A model generated the notes under the pieces. That model was not told where the DNA came from. It was given only the letters and a program-made list of their open reading frames with translations, and made no database searches. A program made the translations under genes and the position numbers. DNA of 52,702 nucleotides. Source: Paraliobacillus salinarum (lineage in GTDB: Bacteria; Bacillota; Bacilli; Bacillales; Amphibacillaceae). Shown here piece by piece: positions 36,835-44,751 of the stretch (the stretch's first letter is position 1; every line of letters starts with the position of its first letter). The stretch covers positions 1-52,702 of the forward strand of contig NZ_JACEFA010000017.1 of the NCBI RefSeq assembly GCF_014083865.1. The letters are read 5' to 3'.

Positions 36835-38040
36835 ATGGGGAAACCGACAATATTAATATTAGGCGCAGGATACGCTGGTATTACGACAGCGATAATGTTG
36901 CAGAAGAAGTTAGATAAAACGGATGCAACAATAAAGTTAATTAATAAACATGCTTATCATTATCAGACGACTTGGCTACATGAAAATGCAGTTGGAACAT
37001 TGCCAGATCATCAAGTGAAAATTCCGATTGAATCTGTCATTGATACAGATCGAATTGATTTTATTGTGGATACCGTAACTCATATAAAATCAGAAGAGCA
37101 GCGCGTGTCATTAAAAAAACATGGCGATTTAACATATGATTATCTTGTTGTTGCTTTAGGATTTGAAACAGAAACATTTAATATTCCCGGTATAAAAACA
37201 CATGCGTATACGATTAACAGTGTATATCAGGCAGGTTTTTTAAGAAAAGAATTGGAAAAGAAGCTCACTACTTATAGGAGGGCAGACAAACAGACCCCTT
37301 TTTCTATTGTAGTTGGTGGTGGTGGATTTACTGGAGTGGAATATTTAGGTGAATTGACTGATCAATTACCGTCTTTGTTGGAAAAATTTCAATTGGATGA
37401 ACAGAATATAGAGATACTTTCTATCGAAAAAGAACAGTCCGTTATGCCAGGATTTGATTTGGAATTGGGCGAATATGCGATGCAAGTATTAGAAAATAAA
37501 GGTGTAACATTTTATTTGGGGATGGCAGTAAAGAGTGTTCACACCGATTATGTTGTTGTGGAGAAGAATGGACTAACAGAAGAGATTCCAACATCCATTT
37601 TTATTTGGACAGCAGGTGTTAGATCGAATCATTTAATTGAACAATCTGATTTGGAACATGTGGATGGCAGTGTTGAAGTGTCAGATGAGTTGCGTGCGCC
37701 TAATAGAGATAATGTTTTTGTTTTAGGCGATTGTACAACAATTAGCTCCACAGATCATAATCAAATTACCTCGTCTACTGCACAAATAGCTATTCAGCAA
37801 GGAAAAGTGTGTGCCAAAAATTTAGAAAGATTAATCAAAGGAAAGTCGAATGAATTACTTTCCTTTCACTATAAAGAGCACGGTTTAATTGCTTCGCTAG
37901 GAAAAAGCGATGCAATCGGTGTCTTGTACAATAATAGAAAGGTTTTTGGAAAAGAAGCTGTTTTATTAAAGCGGATTAATGAAAACCGAGTACTACATCA
38001 AATTGGTGGTTTCCCTATGTTGTGGAAGCGGAAAAAATAG
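36835..38040 (+). CDS. yutJ: Type II NADH dehydrogenase-like protein YutJ
   Basis: An FAD-dependent pyridine nucleotide oxidoreductase of 401 residues. The FAD motif is I-L-G-A-G-Y-A-G-I-T at the N-terminus, the NADH motif V-V-G-G-G-G-F-T-G-V-E near residue 160, and the second FAD block V-F-V-L-G-D-C-T-T near 300. NDH-2 enzymes pass electrons from NADH to menaquinone at the membrane face; the C-terminal amphipathic part is shorter than in Ndh. The start at 36835 has GGAAGTGAG upstream. In B. subtilis yutJ is near dapF and yutM. Confidence 0.88.
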   Translation: MGKPTILILGAGYAGITTAIMLQKKLDKTDATIKLINKHAYHYQTTWLHENAVGTLPDHQVKIPIESVIDTDRIDFIVDTVTHIKSEEQRVSLKKHGDLTYDYLVVALGFETETFNIPGIKTHAYTINSVYQAGFLRKELEKKLTTYRRADKQTPFSIVVGGGGFTGVEYLGELTDQLPSLLEKFQLDEQNIEILSIEKEQSVMPGFDLELGEYAMQVLENKGVTFYLGMAVKSVHTDYVVVEKNGLTEEIPTSIFIWTAGVRSNHLIEQSDLEHVDGSVEVSDELRAPNRDNVFVLGDCTTISSTDHNQITSSTAQIAIQQGKVCAKNLERLIKGKSNELLSFHYKEHGLIASLGKSDAIGVLYNNRKVFGKEAVLLKRINENRVLHQIGGFPMLWKRKK

Positions 38041-38113
38041 CAATAAAGCAATAGAATGTATATTTTTCTATCAGATAGGACATGCTTACACCCAGAAAGA
38101 GGTGTAAGTATAT

Positions 38114-38791
38114 ATGTTATGGTTAAAGCGATTTTGTATGAGTATTCTTTTTCTAGCCGCTTGTTACTCTACGTTTGTTGTTGCGACAAACATGTCACTA
38201 GAAGAGATGATAACTGGATTTGATCATACAGAAGTTGTTAACGAACATAAAGTAGATATACAACCTAGTAAAACATTACAATTAGTCGATAATCAAGTGA
38301 AGACGAAAACAAAAAAGCAAAGTGCTCCATCAATTGCACAACCAGAATCCCCTGCTCGTTTGGAGGATGTAATTAACTTAACTTCCTATCCAACACATAC
38401 AGTCATGGCAACTGGTTATACAGCAGGAGTAGAGTCAACAGGGAAAACGCCAGATCACCCTGCATATGGGATCACTTACTCTGGTGTGCAAGTGACTAGA
38501 GATCTGTATTCAACAATTGCAGCAGACTTATCTATTTTTCCTATTGGAACGATTTTGTTTATTCCTGATTATGGATATGGTGTTGTTGCAGATAAAGGTG
38601 GCGCAATTAAAGGGGATAAAATTGATTTGTATTATCCCACTGTTCCTGATGTGTACAAAAATTGGGGTAAAAAAGAAACGACCGTTTACGTCATTAAAAA
38701 AGGTGATGGGACATTAACAGAAGAAGTTCTATCGCAATTAAATGAGACAGAAGCATTGCAAGTATTTAGAGATCAAATAAAAGAAAGCTAA
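38114..38791 (+). CDS. yuiC: 3D-domain protein YuiC, probable lytic transglycosylase
   Basis: A 225-residue exported protein with an N-terminal hydrophobic segment (residues about 6-24). From about residue 95 it carries the 3D domain, named for three conserved aspartates: V-M-A-T-G-Y, G-I-T-Y-S-G, then [17 protein letters not shown]. YuiC of B. subtilis is a stationary-phase muralytic transglycosylase related to Rpf and Sps proteins. AGAAAGAGGTG precedes the ATG. The stop codon forms part of the terminator stem. Confidence 0.9.
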   Translation: MLWLKRFCMSILFLAACYSTFVVATNMSLEEMITGFDHTEVVNEHKVDIQPSKTLQLVDNQVKTKTKKQSAPSIAQPESPARLEDVINLTSYPTHTVMATGYTAGVESTGKTPDHPAYGITYSGVQVTRDLYSTIAADLSIFPIGTILFIPDYGYGVVADKGGAIKGDKIDLYYPTVPDVYKNWGKKETTVYVIKKGDGTLTEEVLSQLNETEALQVFRDQIKES

Positions 38792-38820
38792 CATCCTATA
38801 TAGGTTGTTAGCTTTCTTTA
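38781..38820. terminator. Bidirectional terminator between yuiC and yuiD
   Basis: AAGAAAGCTAACA (38781-38793) pairs exactly with TGTTAGCTTTCTT (38806-38818). The left arm includes the yuiC stop codon. Confidence 0.85.
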
Positions 38821-38831
38821 CTATCTGAAAA

Positions 38832-39305
38832 TTAAAAGTAAGGAAATATGGTTAAGGCAAGAATAATCCCTGTTAATCCACCAAAGAACACTTCTATCGG
38901 CTGATGTCCCAGTAATTCCTTTAGCTCTTCTTTCTTTTGGTATTCTTCTTTTTTAGACCAGACTTTTGCTTCTTCAATAAAGTAATTAAAATCTTTTACG
39001 AGCATATTTAAGATAATCGCCTGTTCTCCTGCTTGTCGTCTAATACCAGTAGCATCAAACATAATAATAAGACTGAAGATAAACGAAACAGCAAACAGTC
39101 CGGAGTCAACGCCGTGCTCTATTGCAATACCAGTTGTAACGGCAGCTACAGCGGCAGAGTGACTACTAGGCATTCCACCTGTACTAAATGCTAACCCTGG
39201 TTTAAACTCTCTCATTGCAATGAGGTGAATTGGTATTTTTACTAATTGAGCAAATACAATAGAAATAAGTCCTGCCCAAAGCGGGAAGTTTTCAAACAAA
39301 CTCAA
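38832..39305 (-). CDS. yuiD: DUF212 (YuiD) membrane protein, acid phosphatase-like
   Basis: A 157-residue membrane protein of the DUF212 / vanadium haloperoxidase-related group. The motif T-G-G-M-P-S-S-H-S-A-A-V-A near residue 45 corresponds to the phosphatase SGH-type block and F-D-A-T-G-I-R-R-Q-A-G-E-Q near residue 85 is typical; a second conserved block is G-H-Q-P-I-E-V-F-F-G-G. Activity is not known. It is convergent with yuiC, as in B. subtilis. Confidence 0.88.
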   Translation of the reverse strand: MSLFENFPLWAGLISIVFAQLVKIPIHLIAMREFKPGLAFSTGGMPSSHSAAVAAVTTGIAIEHGVDSGLFAVSFIFSLIIMFDATGIRRQAGEQAIILNMLVKDFNYFIEEAKVWSKKEEYQKKEELKELLGHQPIEVFFGGLTGIILALTIFPYF

Positions 39306-39407
39306 ACGACGTTCATCCTTTCTCTTTCTGTTTAAAGATATGATTTCCTAAAAAATATTTTTTTTTATTATAACACAGTGAATAAGAGAAAGAAAAAGCT
39401 TCGCATG

Positions 39408-39442
39408 AAATAGCCTGTCTACACTATAGAGAACAGGTCTAT
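39408..39442 (-). terminator. Possible terminator of bioY
   Basis: TAGCCTGT and ACAGGTCTA form a stem with one bulged base; one arm overlaps the bioY stop codon. The T-rich tail on the minus strand is weak. Confidence 0.45.
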
Positions 39443-40041
39443 ATTTTTTGGCTATTATTCAGAAACATAGTATTAGGTAGTCGACGCATCATATGAACAA
39501 GTAGGATTGCTGCAAAGACTGCCATGATTCCATCTTTGATTAAGAAAGGAGTCATGCTTAACCAAGCAGTGGGGTAGGAGATAGTTAGACCCAACCAAGT
39601 GTTCATTGCAATGTACATATAATTAACGCCGATCAGATAATTTATTGCAACACCTATAACAGCTATAAAAAAACTGTTTGTTATTTTAAATGCTGCTTGC
39701 TTTTCAGCTAACCATCCAGTAACAAATGCAACAAAAATAAAGCTTAAAAGAAATCCACCAGTATAATCAAATAAAGTAAAAAGTCCAGCACGCATATTAG
39801 CAAAAACAGGTACACCTGCAATCCCAATTAACGTATATGCGGATAAAGAAAGTAAGGCTAGTTTTTTACCTAGAAAAAGTCCAGCGCAAATGGCAAAGAA
39901 TGTTTGTAATGACAAGGGTACAGAGACGCCACCGATTGGTATTGCTAAAAATGGAAACCAAACAGCTATATTAGCTCCAATCGTCATTAAACAGATAAAA
40001 ATTGCACCATAAGTTAATTCTATTGTGGATATTTTTTTCAT
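39439..40041 (-). CDS. bioY: Biotin transporter substrate-binding component BioY
   Basis: S component of the biotin ECF transporter: 200 residues, about six membrane helices. The blocks I-P-I-G-G-V-S-V-P-L-S-L-Q-T-F-F, L-I-G-I-A-G-V-P-V-F-A and D-Y-T-G-G-F-L-L are characteristic. In Bacilli it works with the shared EcfAA'T module, which is not in the window. AGGAGGGA lies 5 bases before the ATG. A BirA-like operator is seen 40-75 bases upstream. Confidence 0.94.
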   Translation of the reverse strand: MKKISTIELTYGAIFICLMTIGANIAVWFPFLAIPIGGVSVPLSLQTFFAICAGLFLGKKLALLSLSAYTLIGIAGVPVFANMRAGLFTLFDYTGGFLLSFIFVAFVTGWLAEKQAAFKITNSFFIAVIGVAINYLIGVNYMYIAMNTWLGLTISYPTAWLSMTPFLIKDGIMAVFAAILLVHMMRRLPNTMFLNNSQKI

Positions 40042-40081
40042 AATTATCCCTCCTGAAAGGAATGATAAAAGAAACTCTCCT

Positions 40082-40116
40082 TAGTGTCAACTAGTTAATG
40101 AATTAGGTTAACATTA
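40082..40116 (-). promoter_or_regulatory. Probable BirA operator of bioY
   Basis: On the plus strand TAGTGTCAACT (40082-40092), 13 bases, then GGTTAACATTA (40106-40116); the arms match as inverted repeats at 8 of 11 positions. This resembles the BirA box TTGTTAACC-n-GGTTAACAA of Firmicutes, where biotinyl-AMP-loaded BirA represses biotin genes. Confidence 0.55.
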
Positions 40117-40118
40117 GG

Positions 40119-40158
40119 GCGAAAAAAATAAGCCCAAGATATATAGGGCTTACTTTAA
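40119..40158 (-). terminator. Terminator of deoD
   Basis: On the minus strand AAGTAAGCCC pairs with GGGCTTATT-type sequence (about 40130-40155) and ends in seven T. Confidence 0.75.
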
Positions 40159-40163
40159 TAAAT

Positions 40164-40871
40164 TTATTTAATTGCTGCGTCAAGTGCAACAACCATCATA
40201 TCATTGAATGTTGTTTGTCTCTCTTCTGAAGTTGTTTCCTCACCAGTTAGAATATGGTCAGATACAGTTAGTACAGATAAAGCTTGACGATCGTATTTAG
40301 CTGCTAACGTATATAAAGCGCTTGTTTCCATTTCAATTGCTAATACGTTATATTTTGCTAATAATTCATGTAGTTCTGAAGCATTATCACGATAGAATGA
40401 GTCACTAGTAAAGACATTACCTACACGAAGGTTTAATCCTTTTTCTGTTCCAACATCATAAGCGTTTTTAAGTAGTTCAAAGTTTGCTGTTGGTGCGTAA
40501 TCAATGTTACCAAAAGTTACACGATTCATTTGAGAATCAGTAGTAGAAGTAGAAGCTAAAATAACATCACGCACTTTTACATCTTTTTGAATGGCGCCAC
40601 AAGTACCCACACGAATCAATTTTTTTACATCGTAGCTTTGGATTAATTCGTTTACATAAATAGAAATAGAAGGAACACCCATTCCAGTACCTTGTACAGA
40701 AACTCTTTCGCCTTTGTAAGTCCCAGTGTAGCCATACATTCCTCTCACTTCGTTGTAACAAGTTACATCCTCTAAAAATGTTTCAGCAATGTACTTTGCA
40801 CGTAGTGGGTCACCTGGTAATAAAATTTTGTCAGCAATTTCTCCTTGTTTCGCTCCAATATGTACACTCAT
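40164..40871 (-). CDS. deoD: Purine nucleoside phosphorylase DeoD
   Basis: Phosphorolyses purine (deoxy)nucleosides to base and (deoxy)ribose-1-phosphate. The 235-residue product starts M-S-V-H-I-G-A-K and shows [18 protein letters not shown] and the nucleoside site E-M-E-T-S-A-L-Y near residue 180, then T-V-S-D-H near 204 with the catalytic Asp. The start at 40871 has AGGAGG 7 bases upstream; the frame runs on to 40967 without a ribosome site. It is a single gene, not in the drm-pupG cluster. Confidence 0.96.
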   Translation of the reverse strand: MSVHIGAKQGEIADKILLPGDPLRAKYIAETFLEDVTCYNEVRGMYGYTGTYKGERVSVQGTGMGVPSISIYVNELIQSYDVKKLIRVGTCGAIQKDVKVRDVILASTSTTDSQMNRVTFGNIDYAPTANFELLKNAYDVGTEKGLNLRVGNVFTSDSFYRDNASELHELLAKYNVLAIEMETSALYTLAAKYDRQALSVLTVSDHILTGEETTSEERQTTFNDMMVVALDAAIK

Positions 40872-41036
40872 TTTGTATCCTCCTATGAATTTAGATTGTA
40901 GTCCTTTACCATGAATAATAAGTTTATAACCTAAATATATAGGCAAAAACTTGATGAGGTTGGACAACTTAATAATAACGTATCACAATCATTTTTTGAA
41001 TACAAATGTTATTATTTTATTTATAGAAACATAAAA

Positions 41037-41096
41037 TGAAATCGTTTCAAAAGTTTAGTCTTTTTTCTTTATTCTTCTTGTGTTTTCGTATATAAT
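41037..41096 (+). promoter_or_regulatory. ptsH promoter with cre-like palindrome
   Basis: TATAAT lies at 41091-41096, with a poor -35. Upstream, TGAAATCGTTTCA (41037-41049) has the arms of a CcpA cre site (TGAAA...TTTCA) but one base fewer in the centre than the standard 14-mer. Its position upstream of the promoter would suit activation rather than block. Confidence 0.4.
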
Positions 41097-41189
41097 GTGT
41101 TTAGTTAGTCAATTCACAACTAATGATAACGAAAGTATGATACATTAGTGTGAGTAATCATACATATGACGAGGAATGGAGGGTGAACG

Positions 41190-41453
41190 ATGAAAGAACA
41201 AAAATTCACTATTACAGATGATACAGGTATTCATGCAAGACCAGCTACATTGTTAGTAAACAAAGCTGGACAATTTGAATCACATGTAGAGCTACACTAT
41301 AATGGCAAAGCAGTAAACCTTAAATCTATCATGGGTGTTATGTCATTAGGCGTACCTAAAGGTGCTGAAATCACAATCACAGTTGATGGTTCTGATGAAG
41401 AACAAGCTCTTGAAGGTGTTGCGGCTACAATTAGAGAACATTTAGGCGAATAA
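41190..41453 (+). CDS. ptsH: Phosphocarrier protein HPr
   Basis: HPr transfers phosphate from enzyme I to sugar-specific PTS enzymes and, phosphorylated on serine, serves as CcpA corepressor. The 87-residue product has His15 in G-I-H-A-R-P-A-T and Ser46 in L-K-S-I-M-G-V-M, so it is HPr and not the Crh paralogue, which lacks the His. TGGAGGGTGA precedes the ATG. Enzyme I (ptsI), normally next to it, is not downstream; a terminator follows directly. Confidence 0.95.
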   Translation: MKEQKFTITDDTGIHARPATLLVNKAGQFESHVELHYNGKAVNLKSIMGVMSLGVPKGAEITITVDGSDEEQALEGVAATIREHLGE

Positions 41454-41457
41454 ATAG

Positions 41458-41487
41458 AAGAGCTAGATTTATCTAGCTTTTTTATTT
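41458..41487 (+). terminator. Terminator after ptsH
   Basis: AGCTAGA (41461-41467) pairs with TCTAGCT (41472-41478) around TTTA, flanked by AAG and a T run. Confidence 0.85.
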
Positions 41488-41577
41488 TACTAAAAATCGG
41501 TTCATACATATACTAGAAATGATATACATAATGTGAGTGAAATTACTTAAATTCAATAAGAAAGTAGGGTGACTAAA

Positions 41578-42069
41578 ATGAACGTGTCTGTTTCTCAATT
41601 ACCAGGAATTGGTCAAAAGATTATGCTGCAAACTGCCGAAGATAGTATGTTAGTCCTTATTGTTCATCACACTGGAAAGCGTGAGTTGTATTTTTTTGAT
41701 GATGCGGATAGTGATGAAGCGGATTTTGCAATGGATCTAACTGCTGATGAAACAAGGGAGCTAGGAGCACAACTCTTAGGCGCAACATATCAGCCGGTAA
41801 ATGCGAACCAGTTGAAAATGTTTAAAAAGCAAATTGTGATTGATTACATTACACTAACAAGCAAATCCTCTATCGCTTATCAAACCATTGAAGATTCAGA
41901 AGTTAGAAATAAAACAGGTACAACAATTATCGGGATTGTTCAAGGGGATGAAATGGTAGCAATTCCGGATGCGGATCGAGTATTAGAACCCGGGGATGTG
42001 TTAATGGCAATTGGAAAGAAAGATCAGATTGCTACTCTAGAAGCGGTATGTAAAGGAGAGGATGTGTAA
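41578..42069 (+). CDS. khtT: KhtT-like regulatory subunit of K+/H+ antiporter
   Basis: A 163-residue soluble protein. Residues 1 to about 80 form the KhtT-type N-terminal domain (Q-L-P-G-I-G-Q-K) and residues about 85-163 the RCK_C/TrkA-C domain ending D-A-D-R-V-L-E-P-G-D-V-L-M-A-I-G. KhtT controls the antiporter KhtU and binds c-di-AMP in B. subtilis. Start ATG 41578 has AGGGTGA upstream. The third gene khtS of B. subtilis is not present here. Confidence 0.9.
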   Translation: MNVSVSQLPGIGQKIMLQTAEDSMLVLIVHHTGKRELYFFDDADSDEADFAMDLTADETRELGAQLLGATYQPVNANQLKMFKKQIVIDYITLTSKSSIAYQTIEDSEVRNKTGTTIIGIVQGDEMVAIPDADRVLEPGDVLMAIGKKDQIATLEAVCKGEDV

Positions 42070-42072
42070 ACA

Positions 42073-43275
42073 TTGCTGCATGATTTACCTTCTTTGTTAG
42101 TAGCGGGAATCATTTTACTTGGAATATTTTATTTAGGTTTTCTTAGTATAAAAATAAATTTCCCAAGTGTTATTCTCTACATTGTATTTGGTGTTTTATT
42201 AGCAGATTTCTTAACACACAATGAATTACTACACTTCGCAAGTGAAATTGGAATTGTTCTGTTGTTCTTTCTTTTAGGACTGGAGTTTAGTTTAAAACGT
42301 TTAGGAAATATTGCGAAAAAAATTTGGCCGACAGGTTTATTAGATGTTGGGTTATCAATGGGAGTTGCAACGTTCATTGCGCTCGGCTTTGGTATGGGGT
42401 TCTTTGAATCTTTTCTTGTTGGTGGCGTTGCCTATGCAACAAGTTCATCGATTACAGCTAAATTATTAGATGATAAAAATAGAATGGCCAACGCGGAAAC
42501 CGAGTTTATGCTGGCAATTCTTATTTTCGAAGATTTAGTTGCACCGATAATTATTGCGGTACTAATTGGCTTGCAAGCGGGTGGTGGTTCATTTGCAGCT
42601 ACTGATTTAATGTGGATTTTATTGAAGGTAGTTGGACTAATTGGATTAGCGATATTACTTGGAAAAACTGTATTTAAGAAGTTTGAAAAATTATTAGCAA
42701 AAATTGAAGATGAAGATTTTAAAATTACATTATTAGTAGGGATTGCGATTACTTTTGGTGGTTTAGCTCTTCTATTAGGTTTATCAGAAGTGTTGGGTGC
42801 ATTTTTAGCTGGTATGATGCTTGCAGAGATGGGGAAAATCGAGCGTGTAGAGCATGCGGTTGTACCTGTTCGTAATCTATTACTACCAACCTTTTTCTTA
42901 TCGTTTGGAACATCAATTGAATTAGGAGAAGGCTTTCCGATGCCACTACTCTTACTAGCCTTACTCGTGTGGTCGATGATTGCCAAAATACTTGTAGGAG
43001 TTATTGGTGGAAGATGGTACGGTTTGTCCAAAAGAGTATCTCTCCGTGCAGGACTATCTCTATGTGCTAGAGGAGAATTCTCTGTCGTTATAGCCAATGT
43101 AGCAACAGGTGTGACGCAAATTCTAAGTGGGATTTACATTGTAGCTGCTGCTTTTCTAGGCATGGTGTTGTTTGAATATGCTCCGAAAATTACAAATAAA
43201 GTATATGGAAAACCACCGGCTAAAAAAACAAATCTTCGTGTACCTACATCTCCAAATGAGACAAATAATAATTAA
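42073..43275 (+). CDS. khtU: K+/H+ antiporter of the CPA2 family, KhtU-like
   Basis: A 400-residue membrane protein with about twelve helices, CPA2 family. Y-A-T-S-S-S-I-T-A-K and F-E-D-L-V-A-P near residues 119-160 form the ion-binding core; F-G-T-S-I-E-L and C-A-R-G-E-F-S-V-V lie in the second half. Start is TTG at 42073, with AAAGGAGAGG inside the end of khtT, so the two are coupled. Expected role: potassium and pH homeostasis under KhtT control. Confidence 0.92.
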   Translation: MLHDLPSLLVAGIILLGIFYLGFLSIKINFPSVILYIVFGVLLADFLTHNELLHFASEIGIVLLFFLLGLEFSLKRLGNIAKKIWPTGLLDVGLSMGVATFIALGFGMGFFESFLVGGVAYATSSSITAKLLDDKNRMANAETEFMLAILIFEDLVAPIIIAVLIGLQAGGGSFAATDLMWILLKVVGLIGLAILLGKTVFKKFEKLLAKIEDEDFKITLLVGIAITFGGLALLLGLSEVLGAFLAGMMLAEMGKIERVEHAVVPVRNLLLPTFFLSFGTSIELGEGFPMPLLLLALLVWSMIAKILVGVIGGRWYGLSKRVSLRAGLSLCARGEFSVVIANVATGVTQILSGIYIVAAAFLGMVLFEYAPKITNKVYGKPPAKKTNLRVPTSPNETNNN

Positions 43276-43297
43276 TGTCTTTCACAATAAAAAATTC

Positions 43298-43334
43298 AGG
43301 ATACCCATCCATCGGACATCCTGTTTCCTTTTTT
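43298..43334. terminator. Terminator between khtU and the convergent lipoprotein gene
   Basis: CAGGAT and ATCCTG form a stem with a 15-base inner loop, flanked by an A run on the left and TTTCC-T6 on the right, so it can work in both directions. Confidence 0.6.
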
Positions 43335-43350
43335 GTGTGAAAGGTGTTAA

Positions 43351-43926
43351 TTATAGTTCATTGAAGGAAATCTTTACAAAAATAGTAGAAGCGTTATCTT
43401 CTAATAATTTGTTTGTCAGTTCTTTTGTGACGGGAGTACCTAGTACGTAGTCAGATCCATTATATTTATTATATGTAGAGGCATAATACATGTAATATGA
43501 CTTTCCAAGTTCAAGATTGATTTCTTTTGAAAGCGCTGCTCGTGAATATCGTTTTAAATCTTCCTCTAGATCATAACCAGAAGACGTTGCGTTAGAAAGA
43601 AGGCGTATCTTATTGTCTTGATAATTTAAACTAAGCACAAGATCCTCGTCTTTTTTTCCTGTCTTATCATCCCTTACACCATAAAATATTTCTTCCTCTA
43701 CTTTTTCTTTTCCTTCATATTGTTCATAAGTGAGTAATATCTCATATTTTTTATCACTTGGCAGGTTTTTTATTTCATACATGTTGATGTTGTTTTCTGT
43801 AAGAAGAAATAAATGTTGCTCTTCATCCGAAAGTGGTTCATATACTAACTTTGTAATATCACTTTGGCAACCTGTGAAAATGATAACTGAGATCAACGCT
43901 ATAAGTATCAACAGTAACTTTTTCAT
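43351..43926 (-). CDS. Putative lipoprotein of unknown function
   Basis: A 191-residue protein with a clear lipoprotein signal (M-K-K-L-L-L-I-L...F-T-G-C with Cys20). The mature part is rich in Tyr, Lys and Glu with beta-strand-like alternation. It lies alone on the minus strand between khtU and sodC. GGAGGGG lies before the ATG. I do not recognise a family. Confidence 0.8.
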   Translation of the reverse strand: MKKLLLILIALISVIIFTGCQSDITKLVYEPLSDEEQHLFLLTENNINMYEIKNLPSDKKYEILLTYEQYEGKEKVEEEIFYGVRDDKTGKKDEDLVLSLNYQDNKIRLLSNATSSGYDLEEDLKRYSRAALSKEINLELGKSYYMYYASTYNKYNGSDYVLGTPVTKELTNKLLEDNASTIFVKISFNEL

Positions 43927-44108
43927 TATTCCCCTCCAATTAGTAAGATGCTTTTACTTTACATATCTCTAATTATACATAAATATTGGAAAATATAACA
44001 CTTGAATTTTACATTTCATTAAAGTTATTTTTTGACTAACTATGATTAGCACTAAATCTTTTTGGATATCCTTGAAGATAGAACATAAACAAATAAAGGG
44101 GTAGACGC

Positions 44109-44684
44109 ATGAAGGTTATCATAGTATTAATTAGTACCTTGTTGTTAGCTGCTTGTCAACCAAATGACTATTCGCCATTAAAAGTATCGTTATATAATCA
44201 AGCAAATGATCCAGTGGGAACTGCTACATTTACAGAGGAAGCGAATGGTGTAGCCGTAAAAGTTTCCGTAGAGGGATTAGCACCAGGTTTACATGGTATA
44301 CACATTCATGAATATTCAAAATGTGAGGCTCCAGATTTTAAGTCTGCTGGAAGTCACTATAATCCAGCGGGAAACGAGCATGGCTTAATGTATCCGGATG
44401 GCGCGCATCTTGGCGACATGCCAAACATAGAAGCTGGTTCAGATGGTACTGCGGAGGCTGAATTTGAGCTCCCTGAGGCAACGTTATCTGAGGGACAATA
44501 TTCCTTACTTCAAGATGATGGAACTTCTATTATTATTCATGAAAAACAAGATGATGGAGTTAGCCAACCTTCCGGTGATGCTGGCGAGCGTGTAGTTTGT
44601 GGCAAAATCACACTGGATGAAGCAAAGGAAGATATGCCACCTACAGATCCAACCGAAACAGATAAGAAAAAAGAAGAAGAGTAA
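44109..44684 (+). CDS. sodC: Lipoprotein Cu/Zn superoxide dismutase
   Basis: A 191-residue lipoprotein (signal ends L-A-A-C, Cys16) with a Cu/Zn SOD fold of about 150 residues and an acidic/lysine tail. Copper ligands H65, H67, H83 and H144, zinc ligands H83, H91, H100 and D103, the disulfide C72-C164 and the active-site Arg161 are all present, so it should be an active enzyme at the outer face of the membrane. From memory, B. subtilis YojM lacks part of the copper site. AAAGGGGTAG lies before the ATG. Confidence 0.93.
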   Translation: MKVIIVLISTLLLAACQPNDYSPLKVSLYNQANDPVGTATFTEEANGVAVKVSVEGLAPGLHGIHIHEYSKCEAPDFKSAGSHYNPAGNEHGLMYPDGAHLGDMPNIEAGSDGTAEAEFELPEATLSEGQYSLLQDDGTSIIIHEKQDDGVSQPSGDAGERVVCGKITLDEAKEDMPPTDPTETDKKKEEE

Positions 44685-44704
44685 CCCATTCGCGAAAATA
44701 AGAA

Positions 44705-44747
44705 AAATCCCCATTTGAATTTGAGATGATTTTCAAATGGGGATAAA
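44705..44747. terminator. Bidirectional terminator between sodC and patB
   Basis: ATCCCCATTTGAA (44707-44719) pairs exactly with TTCAAATGGGGAT (44732-44744). The T run is clearer on the minus strand, so patB uses it best. Confidence 0.85.
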
Positions 44748-44751
44748 TTAT

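Noticed and set aside
41190-41453. Crh instead of HPr
   Set aside because: Crh lacks the active-site histidine; this protein has G-I-H-A-R-P with His15.
42432-43097. Long minus-strand frame of 221 residues inside khtU
   Set aside because: It is antisense to a clear antiporter gene, has no ribosome site, and its composition is the mirror of the hydrophobic protein.
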